Program-made: the position numbers and the translations under genes
Shown: positions 35,676 to 44,147 of the stretch, in pieces
Layout: the number at the start of each line of letters is the position of its first letter
Position numbering within the stretch: the stretch's first letter is position 1
Source: Marinomonas pollencensis
GTDB taxonomy: Bacteria > Pseudomonadota > Gammaproteobacteria > Pseudomonadales > Marinomonadaceae
DNA length: 64,000 bases
Assembly: GCF_003387375.1 (NCBI RefSeq)
Contig: NZ_QUNG01000010.1
Coordinates: 1 to 64,000 of the forward strand
Direction of reading: 5' to 3'
The notes under the pieces: model-generated
Database searches by the model: none
Told to the model about the DNA's origin: nothing
What the model saw: the letters and a program-made list of their open reading frames with translations, nothing else

Positions 35676-36570
35676 TTTGTTTTCTCCACTCGAAAAATTT
35701 CTTGCCGATTGTTCGTGTATTGTATTTTTCGTGCTGAATACCGATATTATTTTCATCAATATATTCAGCAAGAATGTAACGAGCCACTTCTTTATCCCCA
35801 GTCTCAATATTAAATACTTGAATCTGAGTGCTATCTCTTTTTACAACTCGGTATTCACCGCTTTTCGTTGTAATTGCGGTTTCTTCAAGTATCTCGCCAA
35901 TATCTTCACCGGCTCTCATGGTTTTCTGAGTTGAGGGCTCTGTAGTTAGAGAGCTATGACGAATAAATGCTTTTAAAGTATGACGCATGTATTCATTAAT
36001 AGGGTTAATTTTCCCAGCAACTTCCAACTCTAGTAATTCTTGAAGTATTTTTGATATGCAATTATCACCTGAACTCCAATGAATCCAATATTTTCCGTGT
36101 CCTTTTTTCCGTAGTTCCAAATTATTGAATTCAGCAGATAGCTGGCTATTACTGACCTTTGGAGTGAGAAAAATAATAGTGAGCTCTTTGATACTTGGCT
36201 CATCGGCGAGAATTGCCTGATAATATTCATCAAGCTGTTTTGGATTAGCAGCGCCAGTTTTAATTTTGTTCTCTATAATAATTCTATGGCATTCCTTTTT
36301 GTCGTTATTGAGCAATATTATCTGTATATCTATATCTTTTCTCTTTCCATTCAGTTGATATGGCTCTTCAAGCGAAACTTGCGAATCTATAAAACCCGAT
36401 GATGTTATCTCTTTAAATCTCTCGTCATCAATTGTTTGCAGAAGCTTTCTGATTACAGAATCACTTAAGCCGTGATCTTTGTTGCTATCCAATAGATAAC
36501 CGAGCATTGCTGACATGCTTGGTTCATGCAGCCTTGATTTTCCTTGACTCAATACTTGAAATATATTCAT
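35629..36570 (-). CDS. PD-(D/E)XK nuclease-like cassette protein
   Basis: 313 residues. KDIDIQIILLNND followed by RIIIENKIKTGAANPKQLDEYY (about 77-120) gives the D...(E)xK core of the PD-(D/E)XK superfamily, close to the PDDEXK_4 type with the start LHEPSMSAMLGYLL. Such proteins often belong to restriction or phage-defence loci. The C-terminal residues SFSGRAKSARR are encoded within attC site 5, so the protein tail is specified by the recombination site. There is no partner gene in the cassette. Confidence 0.8.
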   Translation of the reverse strand: MNIFQVLSQGKSRLHEPSMSAMLGYLLDSNKDHGLSDSVIRKLLQTIDDERFKEITSSGFIDSQVSLEEPYQLNGKRKDIDIQIILLNNDKKECHRIIIENKIKTGAANPKQLDEYYQAILADEPSIKELTIIFLTPKVSNSQLSAEFNNLELRKKGHGKYWIHWSSGDNCISKILQELLELEVAGKINPINEYMRHTLKAFIRHSSLTTEPSTQKTMRAGEDIGEILEETAITTKSGEYRVVKRDSTQIQVFNIETGDKEVARYILAEYIDENNIGIQHEKYNTRTIGKKFFEWRKQNLTKSFSGRAKSARR

Positions 36571-36583
36571 GACTTCCTGATAA

Positions 36584-36682
36584 ACCTAACGCTTACTTAA
36601 GCGGGAAAATATAGTTGGCTAAAATGTTGAACGGAGTGAAAACAGCCAACTGTATTTTTTCCGTTTGAAGCTCTTGTTAGCT
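36584..36682 (-). other. attC site 6 (99 bp)
   Basis: ACCTAAC and GTTAGCT flank AATATAGTTGGCT / AGCCAACTGTATT. It ends the HNH cassette. Confidence 0.85.
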
Positions 36683-37059
36683 TACTTTGTGAACACGATT
36701 TTTCTGAACAAACATACATCACTTAACATTTGGGTTCTTCGTCTAATGCCGTATTCTCGAACTATGGTAATTAACTCTTGTCGAGTAGGGTTCTCTGAAG
36801 TAGATTCATCAGCAGGATTCCAACGCCCTTTGATGTTCACATTACAAGTTTTACAGGATATGGCAATATTTTCATTAATATTCTCACCACCTTTAGATAA
36901 AGGAATAATATGATCTTTTTGCCACTCCTTATAATTATCCACAGTGGCTAATAAATCTTTATCGCAATACTCACATTTAAATCCCGCTCTAATTCCGAGG
37001 ATTACATCATTCTCACCCCATTGACCAGTATTAACGAGTGCTTCAATAACTTTATTCAT
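36682..37059 (-). CDS. HNH endonuclease
   Basis: 125 residues. Zinc-type HNH signature: CEYCDKD (about 29-35), the catalytic pair in KDHIIPLSKGGENINENIA, and SCKTCN closing the zinc site. It is close to McrA-like short HNH proteins. As a single-gene cassette it could act as a restriction or defence nuclease, or as a mobile-element nuclease. The stop overlaps the end of attC site 6. Confidence 0.88.
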   Translation of the reverse strand: MNKVIEALVNTGQWGENDVILGIRAGFKCEYCDKDLLATVDNYKEWQKDHIIPLSKGGENINENIAISCKTCNVNIKGRWNPADESTSENPTRQELITIVREYGIRRRTQMLSDVCLFRKIVFTK

Positions 37060-37075
37060 ACAAACTCCTTTTGTA

Positions 37076-37168
37076 AGCTAACGCCGTTTTAAGTTGAAAA
37101 GTACGGTGGGATATTATCGCGAAGCGATGGCCCGCTGTAATTTTTCAACTTGAAAACTCTTGTTATGC
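37076..37168 (-). other. attC site 7 (93 bp)
   Basis: AGCTAAC and GTTATGC flank TTTTAAGTTGAAAAGTAC / TTTTTCAACTTGAAAA. The next gene's stop codon (TAA) is inside GTTATGC. Confidence 0.85.
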
Positions 37169-37387
37169 GTTTTGTAATTCAATTAATAGAGCTTCAAGTT
37201 TACCTTTAATAACGGGTTCAACTGCCTCCATAATTAAGACGTTTACCAAATACTCATTAACGATAGATCTTTTCTCAAAAGGAATATCACTTATAGTTTT
37301 AGATGAAAGATCTTGGTTTAACTTTTGTACTGAATCAGCTGATAGATCATGTTCTTCTGGCAAAGTTAAAAATTGTTCTAAATTCAT
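37163..37387 (-). CDS. Small unknown cassette protein
   Basis: 74 residues from ATG 37387 (GAGG 9 bases upstream; an ATG five codons earlier is possible). It is acidic and mostly helical, with no motif recognised. The stop is formed by the attC core. Size and charge would suit an antitoxin or an anti-restriction mimic, but nothing supports a specific role. Confidence 0.6.
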   Translation of the reverse strand: MNLEQFLTLPEEHDLSADSVQKLNQDLSSKTISDIPFEKRSIVNEYLVNVLIMEAVEPVIKGKLEALLIELQNA

Positions 37388-37419
37388 ATTTAAGATCCTC
37401 AATGCTCATATAGAGAGAC

Positions 37420-37503
37420 GTATAACGCCCGCAGCAACCGCGGCTTAGTAGTGGAGCCGCAGGCGGAACGGAAAAGCCGTCGGCTTGCCTGCGCTTGTTA
37501 GAG
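37420..37503 (-). other. attC site 8 (84 bp)
   Basis: GTATAAC and GTTAGAG flank a GC-rich inverted repeat (GCCGCAGGCG and CGGCTTGCCTGCGC). Confidence 0.8.
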
Positions 37504-38187
37504 CTATACCTGCTCAAAACCTGCTCTGTTTCTGATAACATTAGTTTCTAAAAAGAACTCGTAATCGGATATCCATTTTTCAGCCGATGGTGATTCTATT
37601 TGATATTTTTTTAATACCGATCGTATCTGGCTTGGAGAAGGACACTCCCAACGTTCAAAATTCATCAGGTCATTTATTTCCTTATCTGCTTTCTTTTGCT
37701 CATCAGATGCATTTACGTTGATTTTGTTGGGGTCAGGCCTTTCCTCTACAGCATTGCGAATTGCACGCTGATAGATTATCGATATGCCTTTTTTCCAATC
37801 TTTTTCTGCAAGCTCTAACTGAGCCTCGGATGCACCTATGCCCTTTAATGCGTCAATAATGTTGTCGTGTAGTTCCAGCCTCTTCTTCAGCGACATTCCA
37901 CCCATAAAACTACCTGCCATGAGGTCAGTGAGCGTAGCTTCCGATGTTGTGGTGGCAACCTGCCTTAGCTGATCTATTGTTGCGGCCGCCTTTTCTATCT
38001 GCTCTTTCATTCTTGCCTTCACAGGCCCAAGCGAAAGCTCAGCCAAATCGCCAATCCTAGCCATAAAAGTTACGAACGCGCCACATAAAGCCGCTACCCA
38101 GCTTGTCGACTGGTCATCGAATTGTATGCCGATTACCACCGGTGCAATCAGCGTGAACGCTATCCCTGACCAAAATAATAAGTTCAA
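37504..38187 (-). CDS. Unknown cassette protein with two N-terminal membrane helices
   Basis: 227 residues. Two helices are at about 4-24 and 32-50, followed by a long helical cytoplasmic part (ARMKEQIEKAAATIDQLRQV, then charged segments). No enzyme motif is seen. The stop is adjacent to attC site 8. It shows the same general design as other cassette proteins here (N-terminal anchor plus helical domain). Confidence 0.7.
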   Translation of the reverse strand: MNLLFWSGIAFTLIAPVVIGIQFDDQSTSWVAALCGAFVTFMARIGDLAELSLGPVKARMKEQIEKAAATIDQLRQVATTTSEATLTDLMAGSFMGGMSLKKRLELHDNIIDALKGIGASEAQLELAEKDWKKGISIIYQRAIRNAVEERPDPNKINVNASDEQKKADKEINDLMNFERWECPSPSQIRSVLKKYQIESPSAEKWISDYEFFLETNVIRNRAGFEQV

Positions 38188-38209
38188 TCCTTTCTCTCCC
38201 TGCTTGGTG

Positions 38210-38281
38210 CTCTAACGCCGCGCTCTGCGGCAAATTTGAAGCGCAACGGAAAATTTGTCCGACAGCAGCGCCTTGTTAGCA
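38210..38281 (-). other. attC site 9 (72 bp)
   Basis: CTCTAAC and GTTAGCA flank GCCGCGCTCTGCGGCAAATTT / AAATTTGTCCGACAGCAGCGCC. The stop of the 252-residue gene lies in the site. Confidence 0.8.
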
Positions 38282-39034
38282 CTTTAGCCTACGCCGCCCA
38301 AGCATGACGAACTGCTGATGAAGGTTATAACACTCGGTGCTTTTCTCATTAAGTTCTTTAATTTGTAAATCGACATGTTCAGGCCAATCCCAGGCTCCCC
38401 GGTAGGCATCGGGAACAGCGGACAGCATAGGGCCAGTGTGAATATACCCAGAGCTTTGGGCTAGCCTATATATAAATTCATGCATTTTCTGATATAGCTC
38501 TTTGCGAGCAGCCTCAAGCTCCTGATCCAAAAACTCTGTCTCTGCGGTATTCCATGTGTCTACGAAGCGATCAATCTCGTCGGTATTGTTGTCATGGTAG
38601 GAGTTACCGAAGTCATGCTCTTTTAAAAGAACCGCCGATCTTGAGTTAGAGGGAAACTCTGCGAGAAATCTTTCAAACAACGCACGATCTACTGCCTCTA
38701 GCTCCTTTGCTTCGGTTGCTGCGATGTAACCGGTTTTATAAATAAAGTATCTGTTTGCGACGTTATGGATTAATGCTAATGCGATGAGAGAAAAGCCTAA
38801 AGTATAGTCAGCTGTGCTTGATTCTAGCTCTGCAAACGTGAATTGCACCCCAGAATTCAAGTTAAATGTTGCAACCAGCCAGTTGTAAAATATCTGCTTA
38901 AAAGCAGTTGGGGTCAGAATAATTGTTCCACCAACTGTAACAACAAACCACGTGAGCTTGTTGGTAAAGTCTGGGAACAAATATTTTTTACCAAGAGCAA
39001 TTACTAGTTCTTTTAGCTCTTTCTTTGAGATCAC
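38276..39034 (-). CDS. Unknown cassette membrane protein (252 residues)
   Basis: Hydrophobic segments at about 27-45 and 73-93. A helical soluble part (about 105-245) is rich in E, W and Y and contains GSYIHTGPMLSAVPDAYRGAW-like features around residue 200. No family was recognised. The stop codon lies in attC site 9. A GAG motif and a clear ATG support the start. Confidence 0.7.
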   Translation of the reverse strand: MISKKELKELVIALGKKYLFPDFTNKLTWFVVTVGGTIILTPTAFKQIFYNWLVATFNLNSGVQFTFAELESSTADYTLGFSLIALALIHNVANRYFIYKTGYIAATEAKELEAVDRALFERFLAEFPSNSRSAVLLKEHDFGNSYHDNNTDEIDRFVDTWNTAETEFLDQELEAARKELYQKMHEFIYRLAQSSGYIHTGPMLSAVPDAYRGAWDWPEHVDLQIKELNEKSTECYNLHQQFVMLGRRRLKC

Positions 39035-39051
39035 TCAGTGCTCCTTAAGAG

Positions 39052-39147
39052 TGCTAACGCCTCACTTAAGCGGACTAAAATAGTTGGTTATAATGTGAAG
39101 CGAAACCTAACCAACTGTTTTAGTTCCGTTTAAAGTTCTTGTTAAAT
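39052..39147 (-). other. attC site 10 (96 bp)
   Basis: TGCTAAC and GTTAAAT flank ACTAAAATAGTTGGTT / AACCAACTGTTTTAGT, closely related to the inner arms of sites 3 and 6. Confidence 0.85.
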
Positions 39148-39149
39148 GG

Positions 39150-39707
39150 CTACAGCATCATATTTAAATGAAGCATTGGTAAAAAACCACGCACTTTTTT
39201 AGCTACTTCTTTACTCATGGACTTTTTAATTTGTTCAATTTCATTTGAGTGCCAACAAATAATATATATTCCTACAAGTTTAGTAAGATCAAGGTTACCT
39301 TTTTTGCGCCACTCTCTTTCATGAGTCCAATCAACTTTGTCGTATTCATAACGCACATGTCGCCATTTTTGCTCTTTCGGGATCCAGTCTCCTTCGTTGT
39401 CAGGCAAATAAATTACAGGTCTAGCACCTAGTTTAAAAGCACCTTCTTTATTAAGAGCAATACCATAAAAACGATATCTAGCATCTTCCTTCTGCTCCGA
39501 CTTAGTAGCGAAATGTTTTAACGATGAGAGTGGTGTTTCTGTAAAACACACAGCAGAATTAGGGCCTTTTATAAAGCCCTTTTTACGACTTCCGATTAAT
39601 TCACCATCACTTAAAATTTGACATAAAACTTCGAGAGCAGAATTATCTTCTTTCTCTCTAGTCAAGTGAACCAATGAATTAACAATGTCACCTCGATGTT
39701 CGTGCAT
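39150..39707 (-). CDS. AbiGi-like abortive-infection family protein
   Basis: 185 residues. LVHLTREKEDNSALEVLCQI, VCFTETPLSSLKHF, YGIALNKEGAFKLGARPV then IY, and DWTHEREWR follow the order of conserved segments in AbiGi-type proteins (the antitoxin-like half of the lactococcal AbiG system) and in the ADP-ribosyltransferase-like 'DarT/DUF2971' neighbourhood. No AbiGii partner is in the cassette. It is an isolated cassette gene and so may act alone or with a partner elsewhere. Confidence 0.6.
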   Translation of the reverse strand: MHEHRGDIVNSLVHLTREKEDNSALEVLCQILSDGELIGSRKKGFIKGPNSAVCFTETPLSSLKHFATKSEQKEDARYRFYGIALNKEGAFKLGARPVIYLPDNEGDWIPKEQKWRHVRYEYDKVDWTHEREWRKKGNLDLTKLVGIYIICWHSNEIEQIKKSMSKEVAKKVRGFLPMLHLNMML

Positions 39708-39719
39708 AAAACTCCTGCC

Positions 39720-39794
39720 ATTTAACGCCTCAATAACCGGCGCAGATTTGCTGCGTCCGGCGCCGAAGGCGCGAAGTTGATTGACTTGTTAAGC
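39720..39794 (-). other. attC site 11 (75 bp)
   Basis: ATTTAAC and GTTAAGC fit the consensus exactly, with CCGGCGCAG / CGTCCGGCGCC at the stem. Confidence 0.85.
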
Positions 39795-40751
39795 TTATTC
39801 CTGCTCACAATTATCCGGCTCTTTCTCTAAAGATTGAATTGCTGGTTCCAAGAGATAATCTGGAATTTTTGGATCTAGACCCAATTGCTGCCACTTGATA
39901 AAAGTGGCTATAACAAAGTTTTGCAACCAAACAGTTGACTCTAGATCAAAGACTTTACCGGCATATGTATCATATTGTTGGTTTCCGCCAGCCATAATAT
40001 GAACAAACGGCGATGAATCTTTGTACTTTTTGTAGTCACTCAAATTCACGCCTGATGCTAATAAAGCAGAGAAATGTTCAGACTCATCTACTCTCTTTAG
40101 TGTTTTTTTAAAAGCATCTTGAAGATCGTGACTAACACCTGAATGCCCTAAGCTAGATGTAATAAAAAACTCTGAACTGGAATTTGGTATGAAGCTTGAA
40201 ACTGACAAAGAGGCATACTCAAAAGCACCTGCCGCAAGACAGGAAGCTGAATCGTAGTCTCCGTCTTCCAAATCTTGTTGAGCCTTTTCAAGGTACTTCC
40301 TTAAGCCCTCGTCATTAATAAAAGATATACGGCTAACTTGATCAAAGTCTATGTCGAAATAGCTATCAAATACTCGCTTTAAAAAGCGGTAAGAAAATAG
40401 ACGCCAATCATCCATACTACTCTCATCTGGCTCAATAACGTGATGCTGAACCATATTTCTCATTAGGTTGAGATTCCGTATTTCCTGACGGTAAGGAAGC
40501 TTTAAGGCTTTGTCTTTAAACTCTTGAAATTGATCCACTTCATTGAGCATGGATTCAAAGTCGATATTTAATTTTTTTTCATTCCGGATTTCATATTTTA
40601 GCAATATTGATTTGACTGCTATTTCGATTGATATATGGAAGTTATGAACCGCCATCATCTTATTTAGTGGGTCGTTTTTTCTCGAGCTTTCGATTCCATT
40701 TAGATGGAATTCTTTAGCTAAAAGAACCCTTTTTTGTATTACATCTTCCAT
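39795..40751 (-). CDS. Unknown helical cassette protein with HEPN-like Rx4H motif
   Basis: 318 residues, almost entirely helical. HNFHISIEIAVKSILLKYEI (about 36-55) followed by NLMRNMVQHH (R..H spacing of the HEPN RNase motif, near residue 96) resembles the HEPN/MAE_28990-like layout of a nucleotidyltransferase partner or toxin. No nucleotidyltransferase partner is adjacent. A second helical domain from about 165 contains SCLAAGAFEYASL, a repeat-like echo of the first helix. Ribonuclease activity is a hypothesis. Confidence 0.6.
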   Translation of the reverse strand: MEDVIQKRVLLAKEFHLNGIESSRKNDPLNKMMAVHNFHISIEIAVKSILLKYEIRNEKKLNIDFESMLNEVDQFQEFKDKALKLPYRQEIRNLNLMRNMVQHHVIEPDESSMDDWRLFSYRFLKRVFDSYFDIDFDQVSRISFINDEGLRKYLEKAQQDLEDGDYDSASCLAAGAFEYASLSVSSFIPNSSSEFFITSSLGHSGVSHDLQDAFKKTLKRVDESEHFSALLASGVNLSDYKKYKDSSPFVHIMAGGNQQYDTYAGKVFDLESTVWLQNFVIATFIKWQQLGLDPKIPDYLLEPAIQSLEKEPDNCEQE

Positions 40752-40773
40752 AACGATATTTCTCAGATTATTA

Positions 40774-40834
40774 GCTTAACGCCCGCGTAATAGGCGCGAG
40801 CTTGCGAGCGTCCTGATTGACGCGTTTGTTATAG
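40774..40834 (-). other. attC site 12 (61 bp)
   Basis: GCTTAAC and GTTATAG flank GCCCGCGTAATAGGCGCG / CGTCCTGATTGACGCG. Confidence 0.85.
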
Positions 40835-40836
40835 CC

Positions 40837-41943
40837 CTAACCTCGGGGTATAAGCTCTTGGCTTTCATGCTCATATTCTTCCAACTTCTTTTCTGCAACT
40901 CGCTGTATGTAACCATCCATTACACAATTACAAACAAGTTCGTTGAAAGATTCATTTTCTGTCATCAACTGAGAGACGGAGATAGTCTGTGTCTGATTAT
41001 TTCTATTGACCCGATATGTTTCTATATATGGGCTATCAAATTGATCGCAGAATATTTTAAGCTCTAAATCAAAGCTTTCTTCAGAGCGTAAAAAAATATA
41101 TGTATCAGATGTACAACTGGTATTTGCTTGTATATTGCCAATATTCCAAAAAAATCTATACACCTGGTCATTGTGATCACGCTTGATATCATAATGCACA
41201 GTTTGATGAGGGATAGATAACGCTGACAGTGATCCAAATTGGTTTCTGGCCTTTTCGCTCGGCAATGGAGGGAAGTCATCCTTTGTATTATCGGCACTCA
41301 CCCCTTTCTTTCGTGGTAACGTAATTTCTACTTTAACACCAGTAGCCAAGACTGGCGTGAGGTTAGTGATTTGTAGAGAAATTAACTCAGAGCCTCCCCA
41401 GATTTTTAAGAACTCACCTCGCTCCTTATAGAAATTTGGGTTACGCTCAATGTTACCAAAAGTATTTAAGACATTGTTCAACCCTTCCATATTGGGCAAG
41501 TTATAATTTACTTTGTATTCTGGAATTTCGTCTTCCGGAGGGGTAGCAACAATACAACCTCTTAGGTTAACAGAGTTGTCTTTGTATTGTTCTAAGTCGG
41601 CATTCAGTAGTTCTATACTCAGAATCGGCTTTTTTGGGATTTCAGATAACCGAAGATCAACCTGTTCTTTTCCTACTGTCATCAAGTAATGGTAAATAAG
41701 ACCTATTACTATCAAGAACAAACCAATCCAGTGGTTTGAACTGCCTTCCATAAAATTTCTTAAAATTTCGGAGCGACCAAATAAGCTTTCATACCCTGCA
41801 ATAACTATAGCTTGTACAATGTTTAACTGTGACTCAGCCACCAAAACTACGCCTAAGCCAATAATTATTCTTGCTATTACATTGTAGGCTTTGGGCCTGA
41901 TTATCGTGAGCAATCTATCCAGTCGCTCAAGCCAAATATCCAT
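40837..41943 (-). CDS. Unknown cassette membrane protein (368 residues)
   Basis: Two hydrophobic helices (about 18-43 and 69-88) precede a long soluble part of mixed alpha/beta type with many beta-strand-like segments (SLQITNLTPVLATGVKVEITL around 193-213), reminiscent of an immunoglobulin-like fold. The tail is rich in E. No enzyme motif is seen. It is a single-gene cassette. Confidence 0.7.
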   Translation of the reverse strand: MDIWLERLDRLLTIIRPKAYNVIARIIIGLGVVLVAESQLNIVQAIVIAGYESLFGRSEILRNFMEGSSNHWIGLFLIVIGLIYHYLMTVGKEQVDLRLSEIPKKPILSIELLNADLEQYKDNSVNLRGCIVATPPEDEIPEYKVNYNLPNMEGLNNVLNTFGNIERNPNFYKERGEFLKIWGGSELISLQITNLTPVLATGVKVEITLPRKKGVSADNTKDDFPPLPSEKARNQFGSLSALSIPHQTVHYDIKRDHNDQVYRFFWNIGNIQANTSCTSDTYIFLRSEESFDLELKIFCDQFDSPYIETYRVNRNNQTQTISVSQLMTENESFNELVCNCVMDGYIQRVAEKKLEEYEHESQELIPRG

Positions 41944-41973
41944 AAGTTAAGCATTCTCCTGAATTACATCAAA

Positions 41974-42056
41974 GCTATAACGCCCCAAGCAGGGGCATAT
42001 TTTGCGTTTTGAGCGCAGCGAAGCAAAATATGTCCCGCTGCCTTGGATTGTTATGC
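41974..42056 (-). other. attC site 13 (83 bp)
   Basis: GCTATAAC and GTTATGC flank GGGGCATATTTTGC / GCAAAATATGTCCC with a GAGCGCAGCGAAGC apex. Confidence 0.85.
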
Positions 42057-42437
42057 TCAGCGCTGCTTGACAAAGGTTTGCAACTTACGGATTGCTGCTA
42101 TCAATATTTCCGCCTTATTGAAATGGTACAAACCTGTTTCAAAGTACCCACACTGCTGCTTTGCAGCTGCGTAACCCTCAATTGCAACATCGAGTTTCTT
42201 GTTTTGCCGGTTCGAAAGCTTCCTACGCAAGGGAATAAAGGAAGCATTGTCGAGACTGTGCGCGTCATTCGGGAACTGACCTTTCTGAGCAATCAAAGCT
42301 TGACTCTCCAGCCTCTCATGCAGCGCATCCACAATTTCGTTGTACTCCTTTCGCCGGTCTCTCCCAATAGCTAATCGATTTCCAACTAGTCCCCCTACCA
42401 AAATACCGACAATGCCTGTGGCCAGCTCCGACAACAT
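42057..42437 (-). CDS. Small unknown cassette protein with one N-terminal helix
   Basis: 126 residues from ATG 42437 (MLSELATG). The helix ATGIVGILVGGLVGNRLAIG (about 5-24) is followed by a basic helical domain with RRKEYNEIVDALHERLE and RRKLSNRQNKK. Proteins of this look, with one membrane anchor and a helical cytoplasmic part, are frequent unknowns in marine integron arrays. An ATG nine codons upstream is less likely because it lies close to attC site 14. Confidence 0.65.
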   Translation of the reverse strand: MLSELATGIVGILVGGLVGNRLAIGRDRRKEYNEIVDALHERLESQALIAQKGQFPNDAHSLDNASFIPLRRKLSNRQNKKLDVAIEGYAAAKQQCGYFETGLYHFNKAEILIAAIRKLQTFVKQR

Positions 42438-42455
42438 CAACTTCTCCGATTTAGT

Positions 42456-42512
42456 GCATAACAATTAAGGGTTATACGGCAGCGTAGCTGCGGCTATAAC
42501 CCACTGTTGAAC
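42456..42512 (-). other. attC site 14 (57 bp)
   Basis: GCATAAC and GTTGAAC flank AAGGGTTATA / TATAACCCACT. The same site type as sites 4 and 17. It ends the second SIR2-remnant cassette. Confidence 0.8.
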
Positions 42513-42904
42513 GGCTGCGTGCTATATAGGATAGGGGATTTGCTTTTTTCATGATGGGACGTCCCTGTTAAATAACTCGCTTAATACCAAAGATTGTTTG
42601 GACTATGCCGCTTCAGATCGTCTTTGATCGCCGCTATGTTGGTTCTTTACATGCCCTTTTGTAGCGTGATTTGACCAGATAGGCAAGCGATTACCTCAGA
42701 CCTTATGACCTGATCTGTTTTTATACTCTGATCTCGCTAAGCGCTAACGCTAACTGCCATTGTCCCATGGCAGCATGATGCGAACCCGCTCTATCTCCTT
42801 ACTCGCAGATACATCACAGTACTCTCGCCACAAGCAGAGCAGGATTTATCAGGACATGCATGCTAAGAACATCGAAAACACTGGGGTCTTAAGGTGCCTG
42901 TCCC
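42513..42904 (-). repeat. Cassette-borne repeat element, copy 2
   Basis: Near-identical to copy 1 (35045-35453), with a few substitutions and small insertions/deletions (for example AAGCGCTAACGC near 42738 where copy 1 lacks four bases). The end next to the SIR2 fragment again reads GGGACAGGCACC on the minus strand. Confidence 0.7.
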
Positions 42905-43045
42905 ATTAGAAGCACTATCTGAAAAGTTGAAAAGATTTGTATCAATTCTTTTTAAAACATTTTCGCGAAATGTAGCTGTAAATGGCCAAACAAGCGGCAT
43001 CCCACACTCTATTGAAGCACCTGCGCCTAGGAAAAATACCAACAC
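42863..43045 (-). pseudogene. SIR2-like N-terminal fragment, copy 2
   Basis: Encodes the same FFLGAGASIECGMPLVW segment as the copy at 35412-35594 and is cut by the repeat element at the identical base. Thus the truncated cassette was duplicated after the insertion. No full-length copy exists in the window. Confidence 0.7.
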
Positions 43046-43065
43046 TCGGTATGTACTTCTTGGAA

Positions 43066-43177
43066 ATATAACGCCTTTGTAACAGGCTGATAAAGTTGGG
43101 TGACTTTTGGATTAAAGTGGCGCAGCCCCCCAAAAGGCGCACAGCTTTAATAGTCCTTATTGACAAACTTGTTAGGT
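43066..43177 (-). other. attC site 15 (112 bp)
   Basis: ATATAAC and GTTAGGT flank a long stem with GGCGCAGCC and GGCGCACAG loops. It ends the GIY-YIG cassette. Confidence 0.8.
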
Positions 43178-43179
43178 GC

Positions 43180-44010
43180 TTAGTTGGAGTTATAGCCAAA
43201 CTCTCTTGTTTTTAATATTTTTTTCCACCAAGTTTCTCGGCTAAGGATGACTTTATCGTCGGCTGTTGATTTAAATATATCTAGGACGCTATATCTGAAA
43301 TTTTCTTTTATATGGCTAGGGTCTAAGTTCTTCAGATCAATATTGCCGCCATGACAACTAATAACATATGAATTCCAACGCCCTAAGATCATATTTTCCC
43401 CGTAAGCTGAACCTACATACATTTTTCCGTTTGATGTGTCAGTGATGAGATAAACCCCCTTTTGATTGGCTAGTGCTGCTTTCCATGCTTCTTTACTAAT
43501 CACTCTAGTTAAATCTGACCAAGATAGGTCAATATTTTCATAACCTGGAAATAAATCATTATCAAATTTATCTGGCAAAATTTGCTCTATTAGACAATCA
43601 TCAATTACTGACTCAGCTAGCCGAACCATATTTTGCGATTTATTCTTGTATCTAATAATCAGCCTGCCACAGTACTTCTCATATTCTGGCAATGATTCGA
43701 ATTCATATCCCATGCCATTCAAGATATTCAAATCTTTTGTGACTTTACCAACATGAAACAAAAGCCATAAATTATCATCAATTTTTATGAAACCTAAATT
43801 TATTTGGCCAACTTTAAATGATTTATTTTTACTGTAATTCCAGTACTGACCATTAAGCATTGTTTCATGGTCAGCATTCTTATAAAAATCAGCTGGGCTC
43901 CAGTTACCATCAAACATTAAGTTAAACCTTATCTTTATGTTTGATAAGTTATCTAGGCGAAGAATTTCATTAAGGGAAATGTCTTTTGAGGTCATATGTG
44001 AATTCTGCAT
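43180..44010 (-). CDS. GIY-YIG nuclease-family cassette protein
   Basis: 276 residues. The GIY-YIG core is at the C-terminal half: KGVYLITDTSNGKMYVGSAYG (about 180-200), with R in LGRWNSYVI and E in LSRETWWKKIL near the end. The N-terminal 170 residues form an unrecognised domain. Architectures with an N-terminal recognition domain and a C-terminal GIY-YIG nuclease occur in restriction and homing enzymes. The stop codon is 3 bases after attC site 15, and attC site 16 lies just upstream. Confidence 0.8.
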   Translation of the reverse strand: MQNSHMTSKDISLNEILRLDNLSNIKIRFNLMFDGNWSPADFYKNADHETMLNGQYWNYSKNKSFKVGQINLGFIKIDDNLWLLFHVGKVTKDLNILNGMGYEFESLPEYEKYCGRLIIRYKNKSQNMVRLAESVIDDCLIEQILPDKFDNDLFPGYENIDLSWSDLTRVISKEAWKAALANQKGVYLITDTSNGKMYVGSAYGENMILGRWNSYVISCHGGNIDLKNLDPSHIKENFRYSVLDIFKSTADDKVILSRETWWKKILKTREFGYNSN

Positions 44011-44016
44011 TTTTGC

Positions 44017-44132
44017 ACCTAACGCCTTTGTAACAGGCTAATTTTTGTGAAGCAGTTTGTGTAATACTGACGCGCAGCGCCAACACAAAATGCGTAGCTA
44101 AAATTTGTCCTTGTTGACAAACTTGTTATATG
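44017..44132 (-). other. attC site 16 (116 bp)
   Basis: ACCTAAC and GTTATAT flank CGCCTTTGTAACAGG / TTGTCCTTGTTGACAAAC. Site 15 shares the same outer arms. Confidence 0.85.
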
Positions 44133-44147
44133 AATTAACCACTGAAG

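Noticed and set aside
36030-36233. 67-codon minus-strand frame inside the PD-(D/E)XK gene
   Set aside because: Another reading frame of a well-supported gene.
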